Of a stretch of DNA of 27,954 nucleotides, positions 7,981 to 15,807 are shown in pieces. Each line of letters starts with the position of its first letter. Position 1 is the stretch's first letter. Under the pieces are notes generated by a model that ran no database searches, was not told the DNA's origin, and saw only the letters and a program-made list of their open reading frames with translations. Source of the DNA: CAXTTV01 sp964247295 (GTDB lineage: Bacteria > Chloroflexota > Ktedonobacteria > Ktedonobacterales > Ktedonobacteraceae); the NCBI GenBank assembly GCA_964247295.1, contig CAXTTV010000046.1, positions 1 through 27,954 of the forward strand, written 5' to 3'. The position numbers and the translations under genes are program-made.

Positions 7981-9300
7981 ATGGAGATACGTCTGGAGGT
8001 TCCGGAAGAGATTTTGCATCAGCTTCTGGACCCGGTGGTGCTGCCGCGCATGGCACGTGTGCGTAACAATACACCTGTCGCGGAGCCGATCTCTACCATT
8101 GCTGATCATGTGCAGCAGCAGTTACGTGAGATGAAAGATCAACAAGCGATCAGGCCAGGAGAGCGGATCGCCATCGGCGTTGGGAGCCGGGGGATTGGAC
8201 GGCTGGACGAGATGGTCAGGGCGCTGGTTGAAGAGATCAAGCGGTTGGGGGCCGAGCCATTTATTGTTCCGAGCATGGGAAGTCATGGGGGAGCAACCGC
8301 TCAGGGTCAGCAGGAAGTGCTGGCGCATCTAGGTGTGACTGAGGAGCAGGTTGGCGCTCCGATCCATTCCAGCATGGAGACGGTGGAGATTGGGCGAGCT
8401 AAGGATGGCACGCCAGTCAAAATCGACAAACTAGCGATGGGAGCCGATGGGATCGTCTTTGTCGCCAGAATCAAGCCCCACACCGCCTTTCGTGGAACCT
8501 ATGAGAGCGGCCTTGCCAAGATGATCGCGATCGGTCTGGGAAAGCAGGAAGGGGCTGCCAACTGTCACGCACGCGGCTTTAGCGAGATGGCGAATATGGT
8601 TCCCGCCCTGGCAAAAATTGCTCTCAAGCGCGCTCCAATCCGTTTCGCCTTGGCTGTCCTGGAGAACGCGCACGATCAGCCGTATAAAATCCTGGCGATT
8701 CCCGCTGACCAGATGCTGGCGGCAGAGCCCGACCTTCTGAAAGAGGCCAAAAGAGCCATGCCCCACATCCCCTTTGAGCAGTTGGATATCCTGGTGATCG
8801 ATGAGATTGGCAAAAATATCAGCGGGGACGGGGCAGATCCCAACATTACTGGTCGTTACCCCACGCCGTTTGCCAGTGGTGGCCCGGAGGTAGTTCGGCA
8901 AGTTATTTTAGATTTGGCTCAGGGGAGCGATGGGAATGCCAATGGGATCGGCACCGCCGATTTTGTAACGATGCGAGCCGTCCAGAAAATGCTGCTGGGC
9001 AGGACCTATCCCAATGCCCTGACCTCCACCGTTCCCGGTCCCGTCAAGATCCCCATGATCCTGCCCTCGGATCGGCTGGCGATAGCAGCAGCGATTTTGA
9101 CCTGTAACGCCATTGGTCGGGAGCCACGAATCGTACGCATCAAAAACACCTTACAGTTGGACCGGTTCTGGATATCTGAGGGCCTGATCAAAGAAGTGCA
9201 GCAGGACCAGTACCTACAGGTGATTGAAGAGGCTGGTCCGCTAATCTTTGACCAGAATGGAAATCTGTCTGATCCCAGTCGTAAAAAGATAGAAAGCTAG
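7981..9300 (+). CDS. LarA-family (nickel-pincer-type) lactate racemase domain protein
   Basis: The 439-residue protein fits the LarA/DUF2088 family, whose best known member racemises lactate using a nickel-pincer cofactor bound to a lysine. Residues resembling the family's active site are visible: a histidine in PSMGSHGGAT, a histidine in KPHTAFRGTYESG followed by AKMIAIGLGK with a candidate cofactor-binding lysine, and a histidine in ANCHARGF. Many homologues act on other 2-hydroxyacids, so the substrate is open. I chose ATG at 7981 because AAGG lies eight bases upstream; GTG at 7963 has no ribosome site. It follows ogt by 54 bases on the same strand and may be read from the same transcript, though no functional link to DNA repair is known. 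No cofactor-synthesis genes (larB, larC, larE) are in the window. Confidence 0.75.
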   Translation: MEIRLEVPEEILHQLLDPVVLPRMARVRNNTPVAEPISTIADHVQQQLREMKDQQAIRPGERIAIGVGSRGIGRLDEMVRALVEEIKRLGAEPFIVPSMGSHGGATAQGQQEVLAHLGVTEEQVGAPIHSSMETVEIGRAKDGTPVKIDKLAMGADGIVFVARIKPHTAFRGTYESGLAKMIAIGLGKQEGAANCHARGFSEMANMVPALAKIALKRAPIRFALAVLENAHDQPYKILAIPADQMLAAEPDLLKEAKRAMPHIPFEQLDILVIDEIGKNISGDGADPNITGRYPTPFASGGPEVVRQVILDLAQGSDGNANGIGTADFVTMRAVQKMLLGRTYPNALTSTVPGPVKIPMILPSDRLAIAAAILTCNAIGREPRIVRIKNTLQLDRFWISEGLIKEVQQDQYLQVIEEAGPLIFDQNGNLSDPSRKKIES

Positions 9301-9307
9301 CCAGTTG

Positions 9308-9736
9308 TTACTTTCTGCCAGCCGTTGCCAGGCGGCCCAGACCAAAGGCCAGGATATCTTCCGCGCCGTTCCAGACGCGATCTGGTAGCAGTGGGATTGA
9401 GCGGGAGAGCTTTTTGCGCCCATAGCTGCCCAAAAAAGCGCCAGCCGTTGCCCCAATCGCTCCAAGGGCAGCGCCCGTCCTCATGGGGCGGCGCTGCTGC
9501 TGAAAAAGCAGAGCCCCGGCGGTCCCACCGATCACCACGCGTGCGATCAACGGCCCCTGTTTTGTGCGTGTTGGCAGTACAGGCAAGCGGGTTCCTACCA
9601 CCTCACCAAGGGCCAGCACCGCTGGCGCAAGCGAGTTGCTATTGCGATTGAGAAGCGCGATTGGCAGCATTGAGCGGAGGCCAGCCGTCATGCCGAGAGC
9701 CGTTGCTTGAATATAAGGATGAATCAGAGCAGGCAT
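9308..9736 (-). CDS. Small hydrophobic protein, DUF4126-like
   Basis: This 142-residue protein has an N-terminal ATALGMTAGLRSMLPIALL segment and glycine/alanine-rich hydrophobic stretches near residues 65-80 and 88-105 (GAALGAIGATAGAFLGSYG), typical of small membrane-associated proteins of the DUF4126 group. Function is unknown. The start is supported by GGAAAGGAT about eight bases upstream. It converges on the LarA-like gene with only seven bases between the stops; an AGAAAG/CTTTCT stem (9291-9296 with 9311-9316) may serve as a weak two-way terminator. The family call is from memory of the GLRSMLP and glycine-rich pattern and is moderate. Confidence 0.65.
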   Translation of the reverse strand: MPALIHPYIQATALGMTAGLRSMLPIALLNRNSNSLAPAVLALGEVVGTRLPVLPTRTKQGPLIARVVIGGTAGALLFQQQRRPMRTGAALGAIGATAGAFLGSYGRKKLSRSIPLLPDRVWNGAEDILAFGLGRLATAGRK

Positions 9737-9973
9737 AAAAAGCTATCCTTTCCTATCGATCTACTACTGCTTATCTTTCCTGTCGTCAGGCCCTCCAAAA
9801 CCACCGCCCTGCAATCCCGAAAGATAAGAGGTATCTTAAAGAGATACGAATAAGGCAAGCCAAAAGGATATTTGTGTGAGCAATGGTGCGAAAATATCTC
9901 TATATCTCGCAGCAATTATGCTCGCTCTTTTTACAACATATCCAAAAAGAAAAGCGCGAAAGTGCAAAAACCC

Positions 9974-10002
9974 TTGACAAGTCGAATATGAGTGTGTATA
10001 AT
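9974..10002 (+). promoter_or_regulatory. Consensus sigma-70-type promoter of the pyr leader
   Basis: TTGACA (9974-9979) and TATAAT (9997-10002) are both perfect and separated by exactly 17 bases. The expected transcript start is near 10009. The next protein start on this strand is the leader ORF at 10052 and then pyrB at 10371. It is the best promoter match I found in the window. Confidence 0.85.
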
Positions 10003-10051
10003 TCCAGCAATTTGAAAAACTTTCCAGATCTTTAGAAAGCCTGGTATCCCT

Positions 10052-10186
10052 ATGCGCTCGAAAAATTGGATACAACTGATCGACAACGAAAGGCACGAAA
10101 AGTGCTGGAATTCCCATTTTCTAGATTCGCAGGATACAGGCGTAAGTATTTCTTTTTTCTTCCTCTCCCATTTATTTCAGGGATGA
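10052..10186 (+). CDS. Putative pyr leader peptide (44 aa)
   Basis: The ORF begins ATGCGCTCG and ends in TGA inside the 3' arm of the terminator. Its end reads SISFFFLSHLFQG; the FFFL codons are the U-rich pause stretch, and the following Leu-Ser-His codons form the terminator's 5' arm. A ribosome translating this far would physically stop the terminator folding. E. coli PyrL is also 44 residues with a PFFFPL segment, though the rest of the sequence is unrelated. Weak point: no clear ribosome-binding site precedes the ATG (only CTGG seven bases upstream). The peptide itself is probably without function. Confidence 0.45.
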   Translation: MRSKNWIQLIDNERHEKCWNSHFLDSQDTGVSISFFFLSHLFQG

Positions 10187-10198
10187 GGAATTTTTTTT
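10162..10198 (+). terminator. Intrinsic terminator / attenuator in the pyr leader
   Basis: CCTCTCCC (10162-10169) pairs with GGGATGAGG (10180-10188), with one bulged T and a ten-base loop. Two As and eight Ts (10191-10198) follow. It lies 172 bases before pyrB. Confidence 0.75.
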
Positions 10199-10370
10199 GA
10201 TCAGTAAGATTTCTTCCCCTGGCTGATTGCTAAAAACAAAAGCCAGGAGCTAGATGACAATTTCCAAAAATACCCAATCATAATCCAAACAGGGCACCAT
10301 AGGGACATGACATGTCAACATGTTGTCAGTAATTATATAATAGTATTCAGAAAGTCTGGAGGAAACACGC
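10199..10370 (+). promoter_or_regulatory. pyrB proximal leader with palindromes and possible second promoter
   Basis: A CCTGGCT/AGCCAGG hairpin with a 16-base loop lies at 10218-10247. A perfect ten-base palindrome TGACATGTCA (10308-10317) is followed by AACATGTTGTCA, so TGTCA and ACATG recur over 22 bases, as in an operator. TATAAT at 10336-10341 could be a -10 box, but no good -35 lies 17 bases before it. The stretch ends with GGAGG eight bases before the pyrB start. Confidence 0.3.
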
Positions 10371-11360
10371 ATGACCCAGGTTATCACTCGTCCGCAAGTT
10401 GCATCTGAAGCGATCAATGGAGACTTCAAAGGCAAAGACATCCTCTCGTTAGATCAGTTCTCCATTGATGATCTGTTCGGTGTCTTTGAGCTGGCGCAGC
10501 AGATGAAGCAGATTGTGGTACATAACCGCTCCTCAAAACTGTTAGAGGGTATGATGGTCGCGCTGCTCTTCTGCGAGCCCTCCAGTCGGACCTTTGGCTC
10601 ATTCGCTGCCGCTGTTAAGCGCCTTGGTGGTCAGACCCTGGAGATGCAGAATCCCGATACCGCCTCGTCTCTGGCGAAAGGCGAGTCGTTTGAGGATACC
10701 ATTCAGACGCTGGAAGCCTATACCGATGCGATTGTTTTGCGCCACAAGGTTTCAGGTTCGGCCAGAGTTGCTGCGCAGGCTGCGGGTGTACCAATCCTCA
10801 ACGCTGGTGATGGCAACAATGAGCACCCGACGCAGACCCTGCTGGATCTGTTCACGGTTTTTGAGACCTTTGGTCGCCTGGATAACATTAAAGGGTTGCT
10901 GGCCGGTGATATTTTGAATAGCCGGACCCTGCACTCGCTGATCCGTGGACTCTCACTTTTCGAGAACAACACGCTGTACCTGCTCTCACCCCAGATGCTG
11001 CGGCTCTCGTGTGAGGACCTGGCGGACTTCCGCGCGCGCGGTATCCAATTGATAGAGATCACCAATGAGGACGAGATCCCCACTGACTGCGATTTCTGGT
11101 ACTGGACGCGCATTCAGAAGGAGCGCTTCGCCAGCCTGAGTGGCTACGATCAATTGAAGCGGGAAACGATCCTGGTGACACCTGAGCTTTTGAACAAATA
11201 CGGTCGCCGTGATATGATTTTAATGGACCCTCTGCCACGAGTGAACACAATTGATCCGGCTGTCGATGCTGACGAGCGGGCGGTCTACCTGCGATCGCAG
11301 GTTCGCAATGGCCTGTACACTCGGATGGCATTGCTGGCACTGGTGCTGGGCAGGGCCTAA
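10371..11360 (+). CDS. pyrB: Aspartate carbamoyltransferase, catalytic chain
   Basis: Catalyses carbamoyl phosphate plus aspartate to carbamoyl aspartate, the committed step of pyrimidine synthesis. The carbamoyl-phosphate motif SSRT (71-74), a loop lysine K103 in SLAKGES, R124, the catalytic histidine of GDGNNEHPTQTLLDLF (H152), TRIQKERF (246-253) and PLPR (287-290) are present. The distinction from ornithine carbamoyltransferase is clear from HPTQTLLDLF and the TRIQKERF segment. At 329 residues it is a normal catalytic chain; no regulatory pyrI gene follows. Segments such as VLRH, INAGDG-like LNAGDG and the NGLYTRMALLALVLGRA end read like the ATCase domain of animal CAD. Oddity: HPLPR is changed to DPLPR. 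GGAGG lies eight bases before the ATG. Likely controlled by the upstream attenuator and co-transcribed with carAB through an intercistronic hairpin. Confidence 0.95.
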   Translation: MTQVITRPQVASEAINGDFKGKDILSLDQFSIDDLFGVFELAQQMKQIVVHNRSSKLLEGMMVALLFCEPSSRTFGSFAAAVKRLGGQTLEMQNPDTASSLAKGESFEDTIQTLEAYTDAIVLRHKVSGSARVAAQAAGVPILNAGDGNNEHPTQTLLDLFTVFETFGRLDNIKGLLAGDILNSRTLHSLIRGLSLFENNTLYLLSPQMLRLSCEDLADFRARGIQLIEITNEDEIPTDCDFWYWTRIQKERFASLSGYDQLKRETILVTPELLNKYGRRDMILMDPLPRVNTIDPAVDADERAVYLRSQVRNGLYTRMALLALVLGRA

Positions 11361-11393
11361 AACAAAAAATAACTGGTATCTATGGTTTCCGGC

Positions 11394-11438
11394 AGCGTAG
11401 CGGGTGACCCTGAAAGGGACTAGCTACGCTCTCTTTTT
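11394..11438 (+). terminator. Intercistronic hairpin between pyrB and carA, terminator-like
   Basis: AGCGTAGC (11394-11401) pairs perfectly with GCTACGCT (11423-11430); the 21-base loop can itself fold (CCC/GGG). CTC and five Ts follow (11434-11438). It could stop part of the transcripts and lower carAB relative to pyrB, or serve as a second regulated attenuator. A further outer pairing ATGGT/ACCAT flanks it. Confidence 0.55.
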
Positions 11439-11497
11439 ACCATCGATGGAGGAAGAAGCAAGCGGAATATTTTCAAGATAAGGATGGTAACTGTGGA

Positions 11498-12589
11498 ATG
11501 CAAAAGATAGTAGGTAAGCAGAATGTTGTGGCGTTGGAAGAAGAGGGATATCAGACTGGCACACTGGTGCTGGAGGATGGAACGCGTTTTGAGGGGCGTT
11601 CGTTTGGATCTGAAGGCGCGAAATCGGGTGAGACTGTTTTCGTCACCGGGATGACCGGATATCCTGAAGCCCTGACTGATCCCTCGTTTGGGGGCCAGAT
11701 CCTGGTAATGACTTATCCTCTGATTGGGAGCTATGGTGTACCTGAGGCCTCACGATGGGAACGTCAAAGGATCTCAGTTTCGGGCCTGGTGGTCTCACAA
11801 TATGTCGAGACTCCCTCGCATTATGAGAGTGTGATGCGGCTGGATACCTGGTTGAAAGAGCAACGTATCCCGGCATTAGAGATCAAAGATACCCGTCAGC
11901 TTACACAGCATATCCGTACCCATGGAACAATGTTGGGAAAAATTATTTTCCAAGAGGATATTCCTTTCTATGATCCTAATCGTGAGAATCTCGTCGAAAA
12001 GGTCTCAACTGGGAACGTGCGTGTAGAGGGTCAGAGCAAGACCACCATCGCATTAATCGACTGTGGCGCGAAGGCGAACATTGAACGTTGTCTACTTAAA
12101 CGAGGTGTGCGGGTGATAACCGTACCCTGGGACTATGATTTGTTCAACAGTGATCTGCACTTTGATGGGATTCTGGTCTCCAATGGTCCAGGAAACCCCA
12201 TCACTGTGGGTCGAACCGTCGAGACACTCAAGATCGCCATTGAACGGAACGTGCCGATGCTAGGGATCTGTCTGGGCCATCAATTGCTGACATTGGCGGC
12301 GGGTGGAGAGATCTACAAACTAAAGTTTGGGCACCGCAGTCAGAATCAGCCCTGTTATCTTGAGGGGAGTAAACGCTGTTATATTACCACCCAGAACCAC
12401 AGCTTTGCCGTTGGTTCGCTGCCCCCTGACTTTCTTCCCTGGTTTACCAATGCGAATGATGGTAGCAACGAAGGAATACGGCATAAAGAGAAGGCAATTT
12501 TCTCGGTTCAATTTCATCCTGAGGCCGCTCCTGGACCCGAGGATACTGAGTGGATTTTTGACTATTTTCTGGAAAGGGTACGAGTCTAA
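11498..12589 (+). CDS. carA: Carbamoyl phosphate synthase, small (glutaminase) subunit
   Basis: Hydrolyses glutamine and feeds ammonia to CarB for carbamoyl phosphate synthesis. The class I amidotransferase triad is visible: C258 in GICLGHQ, H340 and E342 in QFHPEA. The N-terminal CPSase small-chain domain begins with GTLVLEDGTRFEG and contains TGMTGYPEALTDPS. The length of 363 residues is typical. The sequence is notably close to the glutaminase part of animal CAD, for example TTQNHSFAV and FTNANDGSNEGI. The start at 11498 has AGGATGG about eleven bases upstream, so spacing is a little long. carB begins two bases after the stop, implying coupled translation. Confidence 0.95.
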   Translation: MQKIVGKQNVVALEEEGYQTGTLVLEDGTRFEGRSFGSEGAKSGETVFVTGMTGYPEALTDPSFGGQILVMTYPLIGSYGVPEASRWERQRISVSGLVVSQYVETPSHYESVMRLDTWLKEQRIPALEIKDTRQLTQHIRTHGTMLGKIIFQEDIPFYDPNRENLVEKVSTGNVRVEGQSKTTIALIDCGAKANIERCLLKRGVRVITVPWDYDLFNSDLHFDGILVSNGPGNPITVGRTVETLKIAIERNVPMLGICLGHQLLTLAAGGEIYKLKFGHRSQNQPCYLEGSKRCYITTQNHSFAVGSLPPDFLPWFTNANDGSNEGIRHKEKAIFSVQFHPEAAPGPEDTEWIFDYFLERVRV

Positions 12590-12591
12590 AG

Positions 12592-15500
12592 ATGGAGAAA
12601 CCCAAAAAAGTACTGGTATTGGGTGCGGGAGCTCTGAAAATCGGTCAATCAGGCGAGTTTGATTACTCAGGCTCTCAGGCCTTAAAAGCCCTTCAAGAAG
12701 AAGGGGTTCACACCGTCCTGGTAAACCCTAACATTGCGACCATCCAGACCTCCAAACTGCTGGCCGATCAAGTCTATTTTCTTCCCGTGAATGCAGAATT
12801 CGTTGAGCGGATCATCGAGAAGGAACGACCCGATGGGATATTGCTCTCCTTTGGTGGGCAGACCGCGCTTAACTGCGGTATCCAACTGCACCAGAGGGGT
12901 ATTCTGGAAAAGTATGGTGTGAAAATCCTGGGCACACCGGTCTCCGCGATCATCCTGACTGAAGATCGACAGGAATTCGCGCGACACCTGAAAGGCATCA
13001 ACATTCCTACGCCAGGCAGTCAGACCGCTGAAACCCTTGAAGAGGCCGTAAGGATCGGTGAAGAGATCGGCTTTCCCGTGATGGTCCGCGCCGGCTATGC
13101 CCTTGGTGGGCAGGGATCGGGGATCGCCCAGAACCGTCGGGAGCTGGAAGGGATTGTCAATGGAGCCCTGGCCTTTGCCCCTCAGGTCCTGGTGGAGCAG
13201 TATCTGCACCACTACAAAGAGATTGAATACGAAGTTGTCCGCGATCAATACGATAACTGCATTACCGTCTGTAACATGGAGAACATGGACCCACTGGGCA
13301 TCCATACCGGTGAGTCCATCGTGATTGCTCCCAGCCAGACCCTGACCAACAAAGAATACCAGATGTTGCGGACCGCAGCGATCACCATTGTTCGCAGCTT
13401 GGGAATCGTCGGAGAGTGCAACGTCCAGTACGCCCTTGATCCTCACACGTCGCACTATTATGTAATCGAAGTCAACGCCCGGCTCTCCCGAAGCTCCGCG
13501 CTCGCCAGCAAAGCCACTGGGTATCCCCTGGCTTATGTCGCAGCTAAATTAGGCCTGGGTTATGCCCTGACCGAAATCCCCAACCGGATCACCGGCGTCA
13601 CCAGGGCCTGCTTTGAGCCCAGCTTGGACTACGTAGTGGTCAAAATTCCCCGCTGGGATCTCGCCAAATTTAAAAACGTAGACGAGACCATCGGGACCAG
13701 TATGAAATCTGTCGGTGAGGTCATGGGGATCGGTCGGACCTTTGAAGAAGCCTACCAGAAAGCCATCCGCATGTTGGACCAGGACTTTGACGGAGCCACC
13801 AGCGAAAAAGCCTTTCTCGAAGAAAGTCCAGAAGATATCCTCAGACAGTATCTTTATCGACCGACCCCAAGGCGGATGTTTGCTCTGGCGCTGGCCCTTC
13901 ACCATCGTTTCAGCATTGAAACGATCCACGAGATTACCGGCATTGATCCCTGGTTTTTGTATCGGCTTCAGAACATCGTACAAAGTGAACAGGAGCTTCA
14001 AAGAAGTCAGGATCTTTCAGCGGCCCACCTGTGGCGGCTCAAAGAGATTGGCATCTCCGACAAGCGGATAGGGGAACTTACTGACAGAAGCGAGCTAGAG
14101 GTACGCGAATTGCGGAAGCAGCATGGAGTTATTCCAGCCATCTTCCAGATTGACACCCTCGCCGCCGAATTCCCCTCCGATACCAACTACCTTTACCTCA
14201 CCTATAATGGTCATCATCGCGATGTCGAGCCCTTGAAAGAAGAGGGAGTCATCATCCTTGGCTCCGGCTGTTACCGGATCGGCTCCTCCGTCGAGTTTGA
14301 CTGGACCAGTGTCAGCACCGTCGAGGCCCTGCGCAAATATCACAAGCAGTCCATCGTCATCAACTGCAATCCCGAGACCGTCTCCACCGACTATGACACC
14401 TCGAATCGACTCTACTTTGAAGAGCTTAGCTTTGAGAGGATCGCCGACATCGCCGAGTTCGAGAACCCGTATGGGATCATCGTCTCCGTCGGTGGTCAGA
14501 CGCCCAACAACCGTGCCCAGGCCCTGGACCAGGCGGGCTTCCGATTATTAGGGACCGAGGCCCGCAACATCGACCGGGCCGAGGATCGCGGCAAATTCTC
14601 AGATCTTTTAGACCAACTGGGGATCAAACAGCCTGAATGGCAGAGCGTCACAGACCTCAAAGAGCTGGATATCTTTGTGCAGCGGATAGGCTATCCCGTC
14701 CTGGTGCGGCCCTCATATGTTCTCTCGGGCAGCGCCATGAACATCTGCTACGATCAAGAGGAGTTGAATCGCTACGTTGCCGAGGCCGCCGCCGTCTCGC
14801 CCGAGCATCCCGTCACCGTCACCCACTTCTTTCAGAGGGTCAAAGAGATCGAGATGGACGCCATCGCCCAACACGGGGAGATCAAAGCCTTTGTAATCTC
14901 CGAGCATATCGAGAACGCCGGTGTTCACTCAGGTGATGCCAGCATCGTCCTACCACCGCAGGACATCAATCGCGAGACGCGTCAGAAGATCGAGGCTGCC
15001 AGCCGGGCGATCGCCCGAGCCCTGGAGATTACCGGCCCCGTCAACATTCAATATCTTGCTCAGAACAACGAAGTCTATGTGATTGAGACCAATTTGCGAG
15101 CCTCGCGTACCTTCCCTTTTATCTCCAAAGTCACCGGGATCAACCTGATGGAGCTTTTCGTAGACGCCCTGTTCCAGCCGGAAATTCCTGAGGTTGAGAT
15201 GCCCGAACCTGGCTTTGTCGCCGTCAAAGTGCCGCAATTCTCCTTCTCGCGACTGACCGGAGCTGATCCCATTCTTGGGGTGGAGATGGCCTCGACGGGA
15301 GAGGTTGCCTGCTTTGGAGAGGATCTGGAAGAAGCGTATCTTAAAGCCGTGATCGCCACAGGGGGGAAAGTGCCACATAAAGGCATCTTTATTAGCCTTG
15401 GAGGGGACGAAAAGAAGGCCGCCTTCCTAGAAGGCGCGCGCGAGCTCGCGGAATTGGGCATCCCATTGTACGCGACTGAAGGAACCAGCGCCTTCTTTGA

Positions 15501-15807
15501 GCGGCATGGGATCAAGACAACCTGGCTCCATAAAATTCATCAGGGGCAAGAGCCCAACCTGTTGACGTATCTACAAGCGGACAGAATTGATCTTGTCATC
15601 AACGCCGCAGATAAAATTGTCTCGCAGGAACGTGATGATGGGTACCAGATAAGGCGGCACGCCATAGACCACAACATCCCCCTCATAACCAAAATTAAGC
15701 AGGCGCGCCTGCTTGTAAAAGCGTTGCGTGAAAAGGATCTTGCCAGTCTACCAATCAAAGCCTGGAATGAGTATCCCGTAAGTGTTCGGGAAGTTAAAAT
15801 CAAATAA
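12592..15807 (+). CDS. carB: Carbamoyl phosphate synthase, large subunit
   Basis: Makes carbamoyl phosphate from bicarbonate, ammonia and two ATP. The 1071-residue protein has two homologous synthetase halves, each with an ATP-grasp domain (about 130-335 and 680-870), an oligomerisation region (about 400-545) and a C-terminal MGS-like allosteric domain (about 930-1071). Diagnostic segments include GQSGEFDYSGSQA, GGQTALNCG, NPNIATIQTS, VIEVNARLSRSSALASKATGYPLA and a second-half GSSVEFDW. The wording IGQSGEFDYSGSQALKALQE and NIATIQTS follows animal CAD more than E. coli CarB (which has EFDYSGAQACKALREEG and NPATIMTD). The start is two bases after the carA stop. A weak hairpin (15827-15852, CTTTTT/AAAAAG) follows the gene. 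Confidence 0.97.
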   Translation: MEKPKKVLVLGAGALKIGQSGEFDYSGSQALKALQEEGVHTVLVNPNIATIQTSKLLADQVYFLPVNAEFVERIIEKERPDGILLSFGGQTALNCGIQLHQRGILEKYGVKILGTPVSAIILTEDRQEFARHLKGINIPTPGSQTAETLEEAVRIGEEIGFPVMVRAGYALGGQGSGIAQNRRELEGIVNGALAFAPQVLVEQYLHHYKEIEYEVVRDQYDNCITVCNMENMDPLGIHTGESIVIAPSQTLTNKEYQMLRTAAITIVRSLGIVGECNVQYALDPHTSHYYVIEVNARLSRSSALASKATGYPLAYVAAKLGLGYALTEIPNRITGVTRACFEPSLDYVVVKIPRWDLAKFKNVDETIGTSMKSVGEVMGIGRTFEEAYQKAIRMLDQDFDGATSEKAFLEESPEDILRQYLYRPTPRRMFALALALHHRFSIETIHEITGIDPWFLYRLQNIVQSEQELQRSQDLSAAHLWRLKEIGISDKRIGELTDRSELEVRELRKQHGVIPAIFQIDTLAAEFPSDTNYLYLTYNGHHRDVEPLKEEGVIILGSGCYRIGSSVEFDWTSVSTVEALRKYHKQSIVINCNPETVSTDYDTSNRLYFEELSFERIADIAEFENPYGIIVSVGGQTPNNRAQALDQAGFRLLGTEARNIDRAEDRGKFSDLLDQLGIKQPEWQSVTDLKELDIFVQRIGYPVLVRPSYVLSGSAMNICYDQEELNRYVAEAAAVSPEHPVTVTHFFQRVKEIEMDAIAQHGEIKAFVISEHIENAGVHSGDASIVLPPQDINRETRQKIEAASRAIARALEITGPVNIQYLAQNNEVYVIETNLRASRTFPFISKVTGINLMELFVDALFQPEIPEVEMPEPGFVAVKVPQFSFSRLTGADPILGVEMASTGEVACFGEDLEEAYLKAVIATGGKVPHKGIFISLGGDEKKAAFLEGARELAELGIPLYATEGTSAFFERHGIKTTWLHKIHQGQEPNLLTYLQADRIDLVINAADKIVSQERDDGYQIRRHAIDHNIPLITKIKQARLLVKALREKDLASLPIKAWNEYPVSVREVKIK

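Larger units (their letters stand above)
10009..10198 (+). promoter_or_regulatory. pyr leader RNA with transcription attenuator
   Basis: From the expected start near 10009 to the T-tract ending at 10198 the transcript is about 190 bases. It contains a 44-codon ORF, a U-rich run (10147-10161) and directly after it an intrinsic terminator. This matches the plan of the E. coli pyrBI leader, where low UTP makes polymerase pause in the U-run so that the following ribosome covers the terminator stem. A long-range helix is also possible: GCCTG-G-TATCC (10039-10049) with GGATA-CAGGC (10132-10141), extended by TGCG/CGCA (10053-10056 with 10128-10131). I see no PyrR-binding consensus. A stand-alone small RNA such as 6S is the main alternative. 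Confidence 0.5.

Noticed and set aside
10009..10370. PyrR-binding attenuator
   Set aside because: The known PyrR-binding loop consensus and anti-antiterminator layout are not visible; the leader-peptide plan fits better.
12682..13455. 257-codon minus-strand ORF within carB
   Set aside because: Antisense shadow of a highly conserved gene; composition follows carB codons.
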